DNA of 64,000 nt from Sphingosinicella sp963974575 (GCF_963974575.1 NZ_CAXBBQ010000005.1:62001-126000), one strand, 5' to 3'; counted from the first letter of the stretch, positions 1-8,635 are shown. Notes: a model not told the origin generated them from the letters alone. A program made the numbers and translations.

Positions 1-694
1 ACAGGATCCCGCGCCGGCGTTCGAGTTCCTCGGGCGACAGGCTGGCCGGGTCCTCGGGCGGGCCAGCCGTCACGGCAAGGCCGCGCTGCACGGCGGGGCG
101 GGCCGAAATCTCCTCGAACCAGCGTTTGACGTAGCGAAATTCGTCAAGATCGATGTCCTGCTGCCTCCATCCCATAGTGTAGGGATAGGCCGCGATGTCG
201 GCGATCGTATAGGTGTCGCCGGCGACATGGCACCGGTCGTACAGCCGGTTGTTGAGCACGCCGTAGAGGCGGTGGACCTCATTGTCGAAGCGATGGCGCG
301 CATAGCTCTGGTCGCCCGCGTTGACCGACACCTGCGCGAAATGACCGCGCTCGCCGAACTTCGGGCCCTGGTTCGCGGCCTGCCAGACCACCCATTGCAT
401 GACCTCATAGCGGGCGCGGGCATTGTCCTGCGGCCAGAAGCGGCCCTCCTTGTCGGCGAGGTAGAAGAGGATGGCGGCGGATTCGAAGACGCTGAGCGGC
501 GCGCCGCCACCCTTGGGTTCGGTGTCGATGATAGCAGGCATGCGGTTATTGGGGCTGATTGCGAGGAAATCGTCGGCGAACTGGTCGCCCCGGCCCAGAT
601 TCACCGGCACGATACGGTAAGGGATGCCGAGTTCCTCGAGCAGGATCGTGACCTTGATGCCGTTGTTGGTCGACCAGTAATGGACGTCGATCAT
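1..694 (-). CDS. glutathione S-transferase family protein, 3' end outside window
   Basis: The minus-strand frame starts at an ATG with an AAGGAG sequence seven bases upstream and runs off the left edge after about 231 residues, so the C-terminus is missing. It begins with a thioredoxin-fold half that contains the TNNGIKV segment, the region that supplies the glutathione-contacting residue in Nu-class (YfcG/YghU-like) transferases. The SPNNRMPAI segment with its cis-proline and a FESAAILFYLADK glutathione-site segment follow, then an all-helical C-terminal half. The gene lies 21 bases after the glyoxalase II gene and probably ends the same transcript as glyoxalase I and II. A glutathione-dependent detoxification or disulfide-reductase role is inferred; the substrate cannot be read from the sequence. 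Confidence 0.88.
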   Translation of the reverse strand, partial: MIDVHYWSTNNGIKVTILLEELGIPYRIVPVNLGRGDQFADDFLAISPNNRMPAIIDTEPKGGGAPLSVFESAAILFYLADKEGRFWPQDNARARYEVMQWVVWQAANQGPKFGERGHFAQVSVNAGDQSYARHRFDNEVHRLYGVLNNRLYDRCHVAGDTYTIADIAAYPYTMGWRQQDIDLDEFRYVKRWFEEISARPAVQRGLAVTAGPPEDPASLSPEELERRRGIL

Positions 695-715
695 CACCGT
701 CTCCTTTGCCCCGGT

Positions 716-1444
716 CTAGCCCCGGAAAACATCCTTGGCGGCCCGGCGCGACGTGAACTCGGCCACGTTCGATGCACGCAGGAAAGGGTTGGTGTCGCGT
801 TCGGCGGCGATGCTGAAGGGTACGGTTGGCCGCCCCGCCTCCCGCGCCGCGTCGATCGCCAGCATGCGTTCGGCCAGCTTCACATTATCGGGCTCGACCG
901 TGACGGCGAAGCGGGCATTGTCCTGGGTATATTCGTGCGCGCAATAGACCACCGTCTCCGGTGGCAGGGTCGCCAGCCGCTGCATGTTCGCGAACATTTG
1001 ATCGGCAGTCCCTTCGAACAGGCGGCCACAGCCGAGCGCGAACAGCGTGTCGCCGGGGAAAAGGATCGCCGCACCGGGCAAATGATAGGTCAAATGGACT
1101 GTAGTGTGGCCGGGGGTCGACAGAACTTGGCCTTCGAACGCACCGATGCCGACCCGGTCGCCCTCGCCGACGATGCGGTCGATGGCGGGGATGGGGTGGT
1201 CGCGATCGTCCGGTGCCGTTATCCGGCAGTCGGTCGCGGCCTTGATCCCGATATTGCCCGCGACATGATCGTCATGCCAGTGAGTGTTCCAGATCTGCGT
1301 GATGCGCCATCCCCGCAGCGCCGCTGCCGAAAGGACGGGCGCGTCGACCGCCGGATCGACAACGACGGTCTCGCCGCTCGCCGCATCATGGATCAGCCAG
1401 ACATAATTGTCCGAAAGGACCGGGACGCCGGCGACCTCCAGCAC
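716..1444 (-). CDS. gloB: hydroxyacylglutathione hydrolase (glyoxalase II)
   Basis: This 242-residue metallo-beta-lactamase-fold protein has the binuclear metal motif THWHDDH near residue 55, a second metal histidine in STPGHT, an aspartate in FPGDTLF, and a histidine in YCAHEYT. That is the normal order and length for glyoxalase II, which hydrolyses S-D-lactoylglutathione to D-lactate and glutathione in the cytoplasm. The start is a GTG one base after the stop codon of the upstream glyoxalase I gene, so translation of the two is probably coupled. Together with the upstream lyase and downstream glutathione transferase it forms a glutathione-dependent aldehyde detoxification operon inside a catabolic island. 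Confidence 0.92.
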   Translation of the reverse strand: MLEVAGVPVLSDNYVWLIHDAASGETVVVDPAVDAPVLSAAALRGWRITQIWNTHWHDDHVAGNIGIKAATDCRITAPDDRDHPIPAIDRIVGEGDRVGIGAFEGQVLSTPGHTTVHLTYHLPGAAILFPGDTLFALGCGRLFEGTADQMFANMQRLATLPPETVVYCAHEYTQDNARFAVTVEPDNVKLAERMLAIDAAREAGRPTVPFSIAAERDTNPFLRASNVAEFTSRRAAKDVFRG

Positions 1445-1445
1445 C

Positions 1446-1877
1446 TTACCAACTGCCCTGATTGGGCATCGACAGCCAAGGCTCCTGCGGCGGCAGGGGT
1501 TTCTTCTCTGCCTGGACCAGCTCGATCGAGATGTCGTCGGGCGTCTTCACAAAGGCCATAACCCCGTCGCGCGGCGGCCGGTTGATAACCACGCCGGCTT
1601 CCGACAGATAGCGGCAGGTATCGTATATGTTGTCGACATAGAAGCACAGGTGACCGAAATTGCGGCCCTTACCGTAATCGCCCTCGTCCCAATTGTGGGT
1701 CAGTTCGATCTGGGCGGCGGCCTCATTGCCGGGGACGGCCAGGAAGTAGAGGGTGAAGCGGGCTTCCTCATTGTCGTAGCGGTCGATCTGCTTGAGGCCA
1801 AGAAGCTCGAAAAATCTAAGCGTCTTCTCCGGATCGGAGATCCGCAGCATCGCGTGCCAATATTGCGTAGCGGTCAT
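1446..1877 (-). CDS. gloA: glyoxalase I family protein (lactoylglutathione lyase)
   Basis: From the ATG at 1877 this is 143 residues, a typical single-domain glyoxalase I. It shows the metal-ligand pattern of the family: a histidine just before MLRISD, a glutamate in QIELTHNWD, a histidine in NFGHLCFY and a glutamate near the C-terminus in SIELVQ. It should isomerise the methylglyoxal-glutathione hemithioacetal to S-lactoylglutathione, the substrate of the next gene. An earlier in-frame start exists, but the extra N-terminus is low-complexity and outside the fold. The perfect 17-bp operator-like palindrome at 1991-2007 lies about 115 bp upstream, so the operon is probably controlled with the rest of the island. 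Confidence 0.9.
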   Translation of the reverse strand: MTATQYWHAMLRISDPEKTLRFFELLGLKQIDRYDNEEARFTLYFLAVPGNEAAAQIELTHNWDEGDYGKGRNFGHLCFYVDNIYDTCRYLSEAGVVINRPPRDGVMAFVKTPDDISIELVQAEKKPLPPQEPWLSMPNQGSW

Positions 1878-1990
1878 GTCGAACACATCCTCCAGCGCGG
1901 CGGCTGCCATGGCGACGGAGAAAAACGACGCCGCCGCCCCGGCATGTCCAAGAGATGCTGATCCTCTAGCTGGCGGCACAGGATCAGGTC

Positions 1991-2007
1991 AACATATATG
2001 ATATGTT
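1991..2007. promoter_or_regulatory. 17-bp palindromic operator candidate (copy A, perfect)
   Basis: The sequence AACATATATGATATGTT has 7-bp inverted arms around a 3-bp centre and lies just after the stop of one gene and upstream of the gloA-gloB-gst operon. An identical 17-mer occurs at 26658-26674, and close variants precede other transcription units between 5.6 and 21.7 kb. The AT-rich block stands out from the GC-rich surroundings. A GntR- or IclR-family regulator from the same island is the likely ligand, by inference. Confidence 0.65.
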
Positions 2008-2775
2008 TCAGTCCATGTTAAGATGGAGCCCGGCGTCGAGCACCAGCACCGCGCCGGTCATCAGCGAGGCCCCGGCAACGAGCCAGTGGATGTCCGCCGC
2101 GACGTCGGCGGTGCGGCCGATCTTCTTGAGCGGGGAGTCTTCGCGCTGGACGGCGGCGCGCCGTTCGAAAAGCTCCGGGTCCATGCGCTGGACGAAACCG
2201 TCGGCAACGAGGGCGGGGCATACCGAATTGACCCGAACCTCGGGGGCAAGGATCCGCGCCAGGGAAAGGGTGAGCGTGTTGGTCGCGCCCTTGGACGCGG
2301 CATAGGCGACCGACGATCCGGTGCCCGTGAGTGCGGCATAGGAGGAAACGAGCACCACCGCCCCCCGGCTGGCGCGCAGCGCGGGGGCGCAGGCCCGTGC
2401 GCTGAAAAACGGGCCCGCCGTGTTGACGGTCATAGTCAGCTGGAAATCGTCGAGGGTCAGCGCGTCGAGATCGTTCAGCGGCACCATGCGGGTCGTGCCT
2501 GCGCAGCAGATCAGCGCATCGATTCGCCCGAATCGTTCGGAGGCCACGGCGGCCATGCGCCGACAATCCTCATCGACGCCGACATCGCCGCGAACTGCGA
2601 GGCCCTGCCGGCCGGCGGCGATCGCTTCCGCCACCAGCTCCGCCGCCGCCTCGATTTCGCTTTCGAGGAAGTAATTGACGACAACGCTCCAGCCCTGCGC
2701 AATGAAATGGCGCACGGTGGCCGCGCCGATTCCCGACGCGCCGCCAGTCACCAGGACGACCTTCGTCTCGCTCAT
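2008..2775 (-). CDS. short-chain dehydrogenase/reductase
   Basis: From the ATG at 2775 the protein is 255 residues, the usual length of a classical SDR. The cofactor motif TGGASGIG lies near residue 10, a CCAG segment corresponds to the NNAG motif, a serine lies in VLVSSYAALTG, and the catalytic YAASK is near residue 155. The chosen start overlaps the stop of the preceding truncated ORF by four bases, which suggests translational coupling; a longer N-terminal extension is possible but lies outside the Rossmann fold. It is likely an NAD(P)-dependent oxidoreductase acting on a hydroxy acid or keto intermediate alongside the dehydratase and dehydrogenase upstream. The substrate is unknown. Confidence 0.87.
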   Translation of the reverse strand: MSETKVVLVTGGASGIGAATVRHFIAQGWSVVVNYFLESEIEAAAELVAEAIAAGRQGLAVRGDVGVDEDCRRMAAVASERFGRIDALICCAGTTRMVPLNDLDALTLDDFQLTMTVNTAGPFFSARACAPALRASRGAVVLVSSYAALTGTGSSVAYAASKGATNTLTLSLARILAPEVRVNSVCPALVADGFVQRMDPELFERRAAVQREDSPLKKIGRTADVAADIHWLVAGASLMTGAVLVLDAGLHLNMD

Positions 2776-3050
2776 GCCACCGCTCCGGCAAGATAGCGGT
2801 GAGCCCAGCCGAGCCCGGGGCTGGTATCCATCAGCGACCGAGATTCGCGGTCGAGGCAACGGTCGTAGCCCAGTGCTTCGAGCGGCTCGACGACGACGTT
2901 ATAGCGCATTTCGTCGATCTTGAGCTCGTGGCGGCATGGAATCCCCGCCAGCTGGACATGCGCCAGCGCATTGGGGCGGCGTTCGATGGTGGCGACCATG
3001 TCGTCCTTCGTCAGCGTGGCTTTGCAGAGGTCGAGCCAGAACTGGATCAT
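2772..3050 (-). pseudogene. truncated hydroxypyruvate isomerase-like (Hyi/TIM barrel) remnant
   Basis: The 92-residue frame matches only the C-terminal third of hydroxypyruvate isomerase-type barrels (full length about 260). Recognisable parts are DMVATIERRPNALAHVQLAG, a RHE segment and an ALGYD segment followed by a short glycine- and aromatic-rich tail. The first two thirds of the barrel are absent. The DIYH-type metal-ligand segment is altered to DLCKA, and the CEY segment has become CLDRES. The ORF still has ATGA overlaps with the gene on either side, so it remains translationally embedded in the operon. I read it as a decayed or internally deleted isomerase gene. A small functional protein cannot be excluded. 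Confidence 0.65.
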
Positions 3051-3928
3051 GCCGCGGCCCTCTCATAGAGACGGATCAATGCGGAGACGTCGTCGTCGGG
3101 CTCGGGCGCGCCGCCCTCGGCGATGCCCGCATAAATCGCCTGCACCGCGCGCAGGATCGGCGCATTTGCGCCGAACCGTTCCGCGAAGCGGTGCGCAAGA
3201 CCCGCGTCCTTCGCCATGACCGCAATCGCTCCCAGCCGCGGTGCGAAGTCATGCGTGGCCATGCGCGGCCCGAAGATCTGGAGCGGACTCGAATCGGCGA
3301 AACCGCCCGCAAGTGCGCCGGGCAGGTGCTCCACATTGATCCCCGCGCGCCGGGCCATCGCCATCGTCTCGGCGAGCACCAGCATATTGGCGGCGACGAT
3401 CGCCTGGTTGCAGATTTTGGTCGCCTGCCCGGCACCGCTCCCGCCCATCCGCGTCACGCGCGCCGACAGCGGCGCGAACAGCGGGCCGAGCCGGTCGATC
3501 GCCGCCTGCTCGCCGCCGGCGAAGACGATCAGCTGTCCGTTCGTTGCCGCGGGAACGCCGCCGCTAACCGGCGCGTCGACCCAGTCGATACCACGCTCGG
3601 CGGCCCGGCGCGCGAAATCCTGCGCCGCCTCCACCGCGCCGGTCGAGAAATCGCCGATCGCCTGGACGCGGGGACTTTCGTGGCTGAAAAGGCCGCCGGG
3701 ACCAAAGGCGATCTGCTCCACGATGACATGCGACAAGAGGCAAAGGCCGATCAGCTCGGCCTCCCCAGCCACCTCGGCCGGCGTGTTCGCGATCCGAACG
3801 CCATCGGTGGCCAGCTGCTCGGCCTTATCCCTACTCCGGTTCCAGACGATCACGTCATGGCCGGTGGCGGCGAGTCGGCGGACCATCGGCAAGCCCATGT
3901 CGCCAAGGCCGATGAAGCCTATCGTCAC
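3047..3928 (-). CDS. NAD(P)-dependent beta-hydroxyacid dehydrogenase (GarR/3-hydroxyisobutyrate dehydrogenase family)
   Basis: The protein is about 293 residues from the GTG at 3928. This start overlaps the dehydratase stop as GTGA; an alternative GTG lies 15 bases upstream. The N-terminus has the family glycine motif GFIGLGDMGLPM, followed by the substrate-binding DAPVSGG segment, the GSGAGQATKICNQ segment with the catalytic lysine, and the helical C-terminal domain. Family members oxidise 3-hydroxyisobutyrate or reduce tartronate semialdehyde. Its position between an IlvD/Edd dehydratase and a hydroxypyruvate isomerase remnant favours a sugar-acid or glyoxylate-type route. The exact substrate is unproven. 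Confidence 0.87.
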   Translation of the reverse strand: MTIGFIGLGDMGLPMVRRLAATGHDVIVWNRSRDKAEQLATDGVRIANTPAEVAGEAELIGLCLLSHVIVEQIAFGPGGLFSHESPRVQAIGDFSTGAVEAAQDFARRAAERGIDWVDAPVSGGVPAATNGQLIVFAGGEQAAIDRLGPLFAPLSARVTRMGGSGAGQATKICNQAIVAANMLVLAETMAMARRAGINVEHLPGALAGGFADSSPLQIFGPRMATHDFAPRLGAIAVMAKDAGLAHRFAERFGANAPILRAVQAIYAGIAEGGAPEPDDDVSALIRLYERAAA

Positions 3929-5631
3929 GCGTCCATCTCCCACACGACATTGCCGCTGTGGGTTACCGCGCCTTTGTTCGCCGGGCCAACGGCCGCCGCA
4001 TATTTCTCCAGCACCCCTCCTTTCGGACGCGCGCGGGCCGTGCGGGGCAGGGCGCGGCGCGCCTCGAACTCGGCTTCATCCAGCTCAACCAGCAGAATGC
4101 CGCTGCTGTCGCGCGCATCGATCGCGATGATATCGCCGTCGCGGATCAGGCCGATCGGACCGCCACTCGCCGCCTCCGGCGAGATATAGCCGATGCACAT
4201 GCCGCGCGTTGCGCCCGAGAAGCGGCCATCGGTGATTAGCGCCACCCGCTCGCCCATGCCCTGGCCATAGAGCAACGCAGTGATGCCCAGCATCTCGCGC
4301 ATCCCCGGCCCGCCGCGCGGACCTTCGTTGCGGATCACGATGACGTCGCCGGCCGCATAGGCCATCGCCCGCACGGCGGCGAGGCACTCCTCCTCGGACT
4401 CGAACACGCGGGCGGGGCCGCGATGTTCGAGTTTCTTCAGGCCGGCCGTCTTCAGCAGCGCGCCGTCCGGCGCCAGATTGCCCTTCAGCACGGTGACGCC
4501 GCCCGAGGGGGCGATCGGGGCGCCGCAGGAGCGGACCACGATGCCATCGGGTGCGCAGACCTCGGCCAGATCCTCCGCCAGCGTCCGTCCGGTCACGGTC
4601 AGGCAGTCGCCGTGGAGATGGCCGCCGTCGAGCAGTGCTTTCAGGATCACCGGGGCGCCGCCGATCTCGAACACGTCCTTGGCCAGGAAGCGACCACCGG
4701 GTTTCAAATCGGCGATCAGCGGCGTGCGGACGAGCACTGCGGCGACATCCTCGAGATCGAAGTCGATACCGGCTTCGTTGGCGATGGCGGGCAGGTGAAG
4801 CGGCGCGTTGGTCGAGCCGCCGGTGGCGGCGACCACGGCGCAGGCATTTTCCAGCGCCTTGCGGGTGACGATGTCGCGCGGCAGCGGCCCGCCGCCGAGC
4901 ACCGCCCGCATCAGCAGCTTGCCCGCCTTGCGCGCCATCGGGGCGCGGGCGGCATAGACTGCCGGGATCATAGAGGATCCGAGCAGAGCCAAGCCGAGCG
5001 CTTCGGACACCATGCCCATGGTGTTGGCGGTGTATTGGCCGGCACAGGCGCCTGCGGTGGGAAGGCAGGCGCGGGCCATGTCCTCCAGTTCCGCCTGGGT
5101 CGCCTCGCCTGCCAGTACCCGGCCGATCATCTCATAGGTGTCGACGATGTTGACGTCGCGCCCGCCGAGATGGCCGGGCAGGGCCGCCCCGCCATAGAGG
5201 AATACAGAAGGCACGTTGCAGCGGACGATGCCCATCATCAGGCCAGGCATATTCTTGTCGCAGCCGCCGACCGCGAGGATGCCATCCCATTGATGGCCCC
5301 GAACGGTCGCCTCAACGCTGTCGGCGATCAGTTCGCGCGAGATCAGCGAGAAACGCATGCCCGAATGCGCCACTGACAGACCGTCCGACACCGACACCAC
5401 GGGACATTCATGAGCCGTGCCGCCGCCCGCATAGATGCCCGTCTTGGCATGGAGCGCCTGATCACGCAGCGTGGTGTTGCACGGGCTCATCTCGCCGCCG
5501 GTGTGGATTACGGCGACATGCGGCTGCCGCAGGTCCTCGTCATCCTCGCCCAAGGCGTAGAGGAAACTGCGCGTGGTCGTGCGGACCACCCCGTCGCGGA
5601 TGATCTCAGATCGAAATTTGCGGGCAGTCAT
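3925..5631 (-). CDS. IlvD/Edd family dehydratase
   Basis: The protein is about 568 residues from the ATG at 5631, which has a purine-rich AGGAAGG sequence at suitable distance; an ATG nine bases earlier sits too close to it. Cysteines expected for the iron-sulfur cluster occur in MSPCNTT, GGCDKNMPG and TAGACAGQ. The conserved PSGGV and GRFSGATRGMCIGYISPEAA segments are present. These enzymes dehydrate dihydroxy acids: dihydroxy-acid dehydratase in valine synthesis, or aldonate dehydratases in sugar catabolism. The downstream GarR-like dehydrogenase and isomerase remnant argue for a catabolic sugar-acid role rather than branched-chain amino acid synthesis. An operator-like site lies upstream at 5651-5667. 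Confidence 0.88.
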   Translation of the reverse strand: MTARKFRSEIIRDGVVRTTTRSFLYALGEDDEDLRQPHVAVIHTGGEMSPCNTTLRDQALHAKTGIYAGGGTAHECPVVSVSDGLSVAHSGMRFSLISRELIADSVEATVRGHQWDGILAVGGCDKNMPGLMMGIVRCNVPSVFLYGGAALPGHLGGRDVNIVDTYEMIGRVLAGEATQAELEDMARACLPTAGACAGQYTANTMGMVSEALGLALLGSSMIPAVYAARAPMARKAGKLLMRAVLGGGPLPRDIVTRKALENACAVVAATGGSTNAPLHLPAIANEAGIDFDLEDVAAVLVRTPLIADLKPGGRFLAKDVFEIGGAPVILKALLDGGHLHGDCLTVTGRTLAEDLAEVCAPDGIVVRSCGAPIAPSGGVTVLKGNLAPDGALLKTAGLKKLEHRGPARVFESEEECLAAVRAMAYAAGDVIVIRNEGPRGGPGMREMLGITALLYGQGMGERVALITDGRFSGATRGMCIGYISPEAASGGPIGLIRDGDIIAIDARDSSGILLVELDEAEFEARRALPRTARARPKGGVLEKYAAAVGPANKGAVTHSGNVVWEMDA

Positions 5632-5650
5632 GCCGGGCATCCCTTCCTGA

Positions 5651-5667
5651 AAGACGTCATATATGTT
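5651..5667. promoter_or_regulatory. operator-like half site before the dehydratase operon
   Basis: AAGACGTCATATATGTT matches the reverse complement of the island palindrome at 14 of 17 positions, with one arm (CATATATGTT) fully conserved. It lies about 20 bp upstream of the dehydratase start codon, where a repressor would block initiation. Confidence 0.45.
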
Positions 5668-5703
5668 GGTTCGAAAGGCGCGGATTTCGTGCGATCGGCC
5701 AGC

Positions 5704-6693
5704 TTAGCGATAGGAGACCGAATGCCAGCGGCTTTTCAGTCCCGCACCCTGGCCGAACAGCCGGCTGGTCGGTCGGCTGTCCCGATCGACATAGTCTTGC
5801 TGGTGGGGCTCGCCGCGTGCCGTGTCGAAGAACATGGGGTAGCCGTAGAGGTCGACGAGGCCGGGTCCGCCGTTGAGCGATCCGTCCAGCAGCGTGTAAA
5901 GGCCGAAGCCGCATTGGAGCTGGTTGAGCCGAACCTCCTGTTCCTCGCCGCCGACGTCGATGACCATGTGGCGACGATCGAGCCGGCGCCCGACCCGGTC
6001 GATTTTGAGCACGAGCCTGTCGTCGACGAACCAGCGCGCGGTGTTGGCATCGCGATCATAAGAAATGGCGAGGCGGTGCCAGTCGTTGGGCGCACGTGCG
6101 CCGACCTGCAGGCCGAAAGAGAAAGCGGCGTAGTGGCCGAAGATCTCGCGGGCGAAGGGCGCGCGTTCATAGGCGGCGAAGATGCCGCGGTTCGTCAGGA
6201 AGAATCCGAAGACGATGTTGGATTCCTGATCGAGGTTGAACATGGCTGGCGCGGCCAGCCGGATGTCGTTGAGCGGGTCGGCGACCGCATCTCCGAACGG
6301 GTGGCCTTCGGTGCCATAGGTGCGGCCGCTCATCAGCGTTTCGACGTGGATCGTCTTGCCGGACGGGGTGTCGAAGCCGGGTAGACCGCCGGAGGATGTC
6401 CGGTCGACCGACACGAACCATTTGACATGGTCCAGCACGCCGGGGATTTCGGCATCTGGCGGGGCCGGCGCGCGGGTCTGGGTAAAGGCCGGTTCGCGGG
6501 ATTGCGGGTGGACGCCCTTCGGAATGACGGCGAGGCCGTCCCCGCCGGTGGTAATGAGGGCGTCGGCGGGACGGAAGGCGCCCACTTCGAGCGGCTTCCA
6601 GTTTGCGGGGCTGCCATTGGAGCCAGTGTGGAAGCCGGTGGTAAAGTCGTCGAACCAGACGGTTTCCGTTCCGGCCTTGTTGTCCCCGGTCAT
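5704..6693 (-). CDS. conserved hypothetical protein, likely lectin-like beta-sandwich (DUF6081-like)
   Basis: This 329-residue protein has no signal peptide or membrane segment. It is rich in aromatic and glycine residues in short strands (for example VWFDDFTTGFHTGSNG at the start, and FSFGLQVGARAPNDWHRLAISYDRD in the middle), a pattern like concanavalin-type laminin-G or glycosidase-like sandwich folds. I recall such proteins under the name DUF6081, but from memory only. No catalytic residues could be assigned. Its start overlaps the stop of the next upstream SDR gene by one base, so it belongs to that transcript. The function is unknown; a substrate-binding or isomerase-like accessory role in the same pathway is possible. 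Confidence 0.7.
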   Translation of the reverse strand: MTGDNKAGTETVWFDDFTTGFHTGSNGSPANWKPLEVGAFRPADALITTGGDGLAVIPKGVHPQSREPAFTQTRAPAPPDAEIPGVLDHVKWFVSVDRTSSGGLPGFDTPSGKTIHVETLMSGRTYGTEGHPFGDAVADPLNDIRLAAPAMFNLDQESNIVFGFFLTNRGIFAAYERAPFAREIFGHYAAFSFGLQVGARAPNDWHRLAISYDRDANTARWFVDDRLVLKIDRVGRRLDRRHMVIDVGGEEQEVRLNQLQCGFGLYTLLDGSLNGGPGLVDLYGYPMFFDTARGEPHQQDYVDRDSRPTSRLFGQGAGLKSRWHSVSYR

Positions 6694-7472
6694 CAGACGG
6701 GCACCCGAATCGAAATGCCGCCATCGACGACGATGGTCTGCCCGGTGATGTAGCTGGCCTGATCCGACGCCAGGAAGAGCATGGCATAGGCGATGTCTTC
6801 GGGCTCGCCGAGCCGGCCGGCCGGGATCGCCGCGGCCACGGTGGCTCGCTGTTCAGGGCCGCCCATCGCCCGGGTCGCGTCGGTCAGGATCGCGCCGGGT
6901 TCGACGCCGTTCACGGTGATGCGATCGGGCCCATATTCGATCGCCGCGCCCTTGATGAACCCGTTGAGGCCGGCCTTGGACGCGCCGTAATGGACCATGG
7001 TCGCGGCCGAGAAGCGCGGGCCACTGAGCGAGGAGGTGAACAGCAGGCGCGGTGACGGCGCGGCGCGCAGCATCGGCGCGGCGGCCTTGGTCAGCCAGAA
7101 GGCGGCCTTCAGGTTGACGTTGAGCGTGTTCTCCAGATCCTCGTCGGAAATGTCGTCGACGGTGACGAAGGGGAAGACGCCGGCATTGTGCACCACGATG
7201 TCGATACGGCCAAACTGGCGGGCGGTCTCCTCGACCAGCGAAACGGCCTCGGCGCGGTGAGCGAGGTCGACGGCCATCAGTCGGGCGCTGCCGCCCTCCG
7301 CCTCTATCAGCCGGACGGTTTCCTCGCCCGGCCCGGCGGTGCGGGTGGCGACGACAACATGGGCGCCGGCGCGCGCGAAGACGCGGGCAATCTCCCGGCC
7401 GATGCCGCGCCCCGCGCCCGTGACGATGGCAACCCGGTCATGAAGGCCGAACGGCAATTTGGCGTCTGTCAT
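6693..7472 (-). CDS. short-chain dehydrogenase/reductase
   Basis: A 259-residue classical SDR from the ATG at 7472. The cofactor motif TGAGRGIG lies near residue 18, the NAG motif appears in VVHNAGVFPF, the catalytic serine is in LLFTSSLSG and the active-site pair in YGASKAG, with the usual GLGE-like and C-terminal GQTIVVDGG segments. It should use NAD(P)(H) for a secondary alcohol or ketone. It lies between a quinone-reductase-like gene and the lectin-like protein on the same strand, with a 49-bp gap upstream, so the three are probably cotranscribed from the divergent promoter at about 8.6 kb. The substrate is not known. Confidence 0.88.
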   Translation of the reverse strand: MTDAKLPFGLHDRVAIVTGAGRGIGREIARVFARAGAHVVVATRTAGPGEETVRLIEAEGGSARLMAVDLAHRAEAVSLVEETARQFGRIDIVVHNAGVFPFVTVDDISDEDLENTLNVNLKAAFWLTKAAAPMLRAAPSPRLLFTSSLSGPRFSAATMVHYGASKAGLNGFIKGAAIEYGPDRITVNGVEPGAILTDATRAMGGPEQRATVAAAIPAGRLGEPEDIAYAMLFLASDQASYITGQTIVVDGGISIRVPV

Positions 7473-7521
7473 AGTCCTGGTTCCTGTAGGAAGAGGTGAT
7501 CGACTGTCGTTGAAGGCGATG

Positions 7522-8487
7522 TCATGCCCCGCCATTCGGCCGGAGGATGATCTTGCCGAAAGCCTGGCCGGCGTCCAGCTTGCGATGCGCCGCGACGATG
7601 TCCGCCATGGGCATGATGCTGTCGACAACCGGCGATATCCGCCTGGCCGCCATATGCGCTAACAGGATCGCCGCCTCGGCTGCGACCTGCTCGATCGAAG
7701 CCGAGTTCAGGCTGAAGGCGTGCACGGTCGGCGAACTGTGGAAATGCTCGATCAGCTTCATGCCGAAGTCGGCGGGCGGCAATCCGCCCACGCCGCCGCA
7801 GAAGAGATAATGGGCGTTGTTGCCGAGCTTGTCGAAGAAGCCGGGGAGGTCGGGTCCGATGATCGTGTCGACGATGACGTCGAACGCTTCCGGGCCGTCC
7901 AGATCGCCGTCGAGCCGGTTCCAGATCGACGAGGCGCCCAGCGCGAGAAGGTGTTCGCCGCGCTCCTTCGACGAGGCGCTGGCGACGACGCTGCCACCGC
8001 GCAGCGCCGCATATTGGACGCACATCAAGCCGATCCCGCCGCCCGCTCCGCGCACGAGGACATGCGTGCCCCCGGCGATCGGCAGCCGGGCAATCGCACC
8101 TTGCGCGACGAGCGCGTTGAGCCCGGCGGCAACCGCGTCCTCGCAGGATATCGCGTCGGGCAAGGTGATGAGTTCCTCGACCGGCAGGGCCAGGCGCTCG
8201 GCGCAGCCGCCGCCCCGGCGAAGGATCGCGAAGACCCGCCGGCCGAGCCACGACGGATCGACGCCGGCGCCGAGGGTGGTCACGGTCCCGGCGATCTCAT
8301 ATCCCGGTGCGAAACCCGGCGATGATGCCAGATAACTTTCGCCGCGACGGGCCGCGATGTCCATATAGCCCAGCCCGATCGTTTCGATCTCGATCAACGC
8401 CTGACCGGCGGCTGGAACGGGCTCCGGCACGTCGACGATTCGCAGCGTTTCGGGTGGCCCGAACTCGTTAACCCATGCCTGCTTCAT
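7522..8487 (-). CDS. zinc-type alcohol dehydrogenase-like / quinone oxidoreductase family protein
   Basis: From the ATG at 8487 this MDR-superfamily protein is 321 residues. It shows a GroES-like N-terminal half (MKQAWVNEFGPPETLRI, then a PGYEIAGTV segment), and the nucleotide-binding motif in VLVRGAGGGIGLMCVQYA. The cysteine and histidine ligands of catalytic zinc enzymes are not evident in the N-terminal half, so it fits the zinc-independent quinone reductase or enoyl reductase branch. It is the first gene of a minus-strand unit that diverges from a TonB receptor gene. Two operator-like sites lie in the shared intergenic region. A role in reducing an unsaturated ketone or quinone in the pathway is inferred. 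Confidence 0.83.
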   Translation of the reverse strand: MKQAWVNEFGPPETLRIVDVPEPVPAAGQALIEIETIGLGYMDIAARRGESYLASSPGFAPGYEIAGTVTTLGAGVDPSWLGRRVFAILRRGGGCAERLALPVEELITLPDAISCEDAVAAGLNALVAQGAIARLPIAGGTHVLVRGAGGGIGLMCVQYAALRGGSVVASASSKERGEHLLALGASSIWNRLDGDLDGPEAFDVIVDTIIGPDLPGFFDKLGNNAHYLFCGGVGGLPPADFGMKLIEHFHSSPTVHAFSLNSASIEQVAAEAAILLAHMAARRISPVVDSIMPMADIVAAHRKLDAGQAFGKIILRPNGGA

Positions 8488-8592
8488 AATATTCTCCGCC
8501 TGTCGATGCCGGGCGCGAGTCGCCGTCGAAACCCGCGTGCCGACACCCCGATGCTTGCGGCGAATATGCGACGAAGGCTCGTCGATAGACAA

Positions 8593-8635
8593 GAGATATA
8601 TGACAACTTGACGATAGAAACATATATGATAACTT
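8593..8635. promoter_or_regulatory. tandem operator-like sites in divergent promoter
   Basis: Two copies of the island motif lie 26 bp apart between divergent genes: GAGATATATGACAACTT at 8593-8609 (12 of 17 matches to the perfect palindrome) and AACATATATGATAACTT at 8619-8635 (15 of 17). They sit roughly 105-150 bp from either start codon, consistent with joint control of the reductase-SDR unit and the TonB receptor. Confidence 0.55.

Noticed and set aside
227..1561. Long plus-strand ORF opposite gloB and gloA
   Set aside because: It is antisense to two clearly conserved enzymes. Its composition follows from high GC third-position bias.
2936..4189. Long plus-strand ORF of 417 codons
   Set aside because: It is antisense to the hydroxyacid dehydrogenase and dehydratase genes and shows no domain.
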